Part shown: piece after piece, positions 63,976-64,000 of the stretch | How the letters are laid out: each line of letters begins with the position of its first letter | How positions within the stretch are numbered: position 1 is the first letter of the stretch | DNA from: Candidatus Hydrogenedens sp. | GTDB lineage: Bacteria; Hydrogenedentota; Hydrogenedentia; Hydrogenedentales; Hydrogenedentaceae | DNA length: 64,000 nt | NCBI GenBank assembly: GCA_035361075.1 | Contig: DAOSBX010000012.1 | Coordinates: 18,410 to 82,409, forward strand | Direction: 5' to 3' | Position numbers and translations under genes: made by a program | Notes under the pieces: model-generated | Told to the model about the DNA's origin: nothing | The model's input: the letters and a program-made list of their open reading frames with translations, nothing else | The model's database searches: none

Positions 63976-64000
63976 ACCACAAGCACGATGTTTTTGTTAC

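Noticed and set aside
1..64000. CRISPR arrays, transposases, integrases, prophage genes, tRNAs
   Set aside because: No regularly spaced repeats, no transposase or integrase motifs and no cloverleaf with a TTCGA-type T loop were found on reading the intergenic regions.

Overview
The window is bacterial chromosome of fairly low G+C (by eye around 40%) with no plasmid, phage or insertion-sequence hallmarks. No rRNA, tRNA or CRISPR array was recognised. An alginate-export-type outer-membrane barrel, ExbB/ExbD, a lipoprotein phosphodiesterase and signal-peptide proteins point to a Gram-negative envelope. A prepilin-like protein with the HVPGG...MDGH tail, an HTH-receiver regulator, a giant GH106-like glycoside hydrolase and a surface protein ending in an MPVA...RRKK tail fit the PVC/Hydrogenedentota type of uncultured lineage. 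That placement is inference; no marker gene proves it.

Layout. 1-1784: 5' part of gltB, cut by the window edge, with a palindromic operator between its -35 and -10. 2.3-7.3 kb: a DUF1330 protein, then on the minus strand aldehyde dehydrogenase, beta-carbonic anhydrase, a CDP-paratose-epimerase-like SDR and a GT4 glycosyltransferase. 7.3-13.3 kb: smc, ymdB and rny, also on minus. 14-15.2 kb: a secreted Ig-domain surface protein with strong promoter, 5' hairpin and terminator. 15.5-20.7 kb: an NtrC-type regulator, then an HTH-receiver, hybrid histidine kinase and SixA phosphatase group. 20.8-24 kb: outer-membrane barrel, prepilin-like protein and a Cys-rich small membrane protein behind a palindromic operator. 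24-28 kb: YqeY, GDPD and a DegT aminotransferase. 26.7-33.8 kb (minus): an ExbB-ExbD-TPR-VWA-GHMP kinase operon.

34.2-39.7 kb is the best-defined module. A sigma70 promoter leads directly into a ZTP (pfl-type) riboswitch, which precedes gcvT-gcvH-gcvPA-gcvPB-folD, so glycine cleavage and methylene-THF interconversion appear to be set by 10-formyl-THF status. Then follow a small DUF4177-like protein, aroD, an MFS nucleoside-type permease, a membrane M28 peptidase, lexA, thiD, a CNT nucleoside transporter and a DUF6141-like protein. Between that last gene and hypE lies a roughly 160-nt minus-strand interval with its own promoter, a branched predicted fold and a T7 tail. I cannot assign it to a family, and it is the leading candidate for an undescribed element.

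48.5-54.3 kb holds a complete [NiFe]-hydrogenase maturation operon, hypA-B-F-C-D-E, without hydrogenase structural genes in view. 54.5-58.4 kb has a uronate-isomerase-like amidohydrolase, a chorismate-synthase homologue that has lost a catalytic histidine, and a membrane-anchored protein with two copies of one domain. 58.5-63.3 kb is the GH106-like enzyme. The right end is non-coding and carries palindromic repeats related to others at 17.2 and 42.1 kb.
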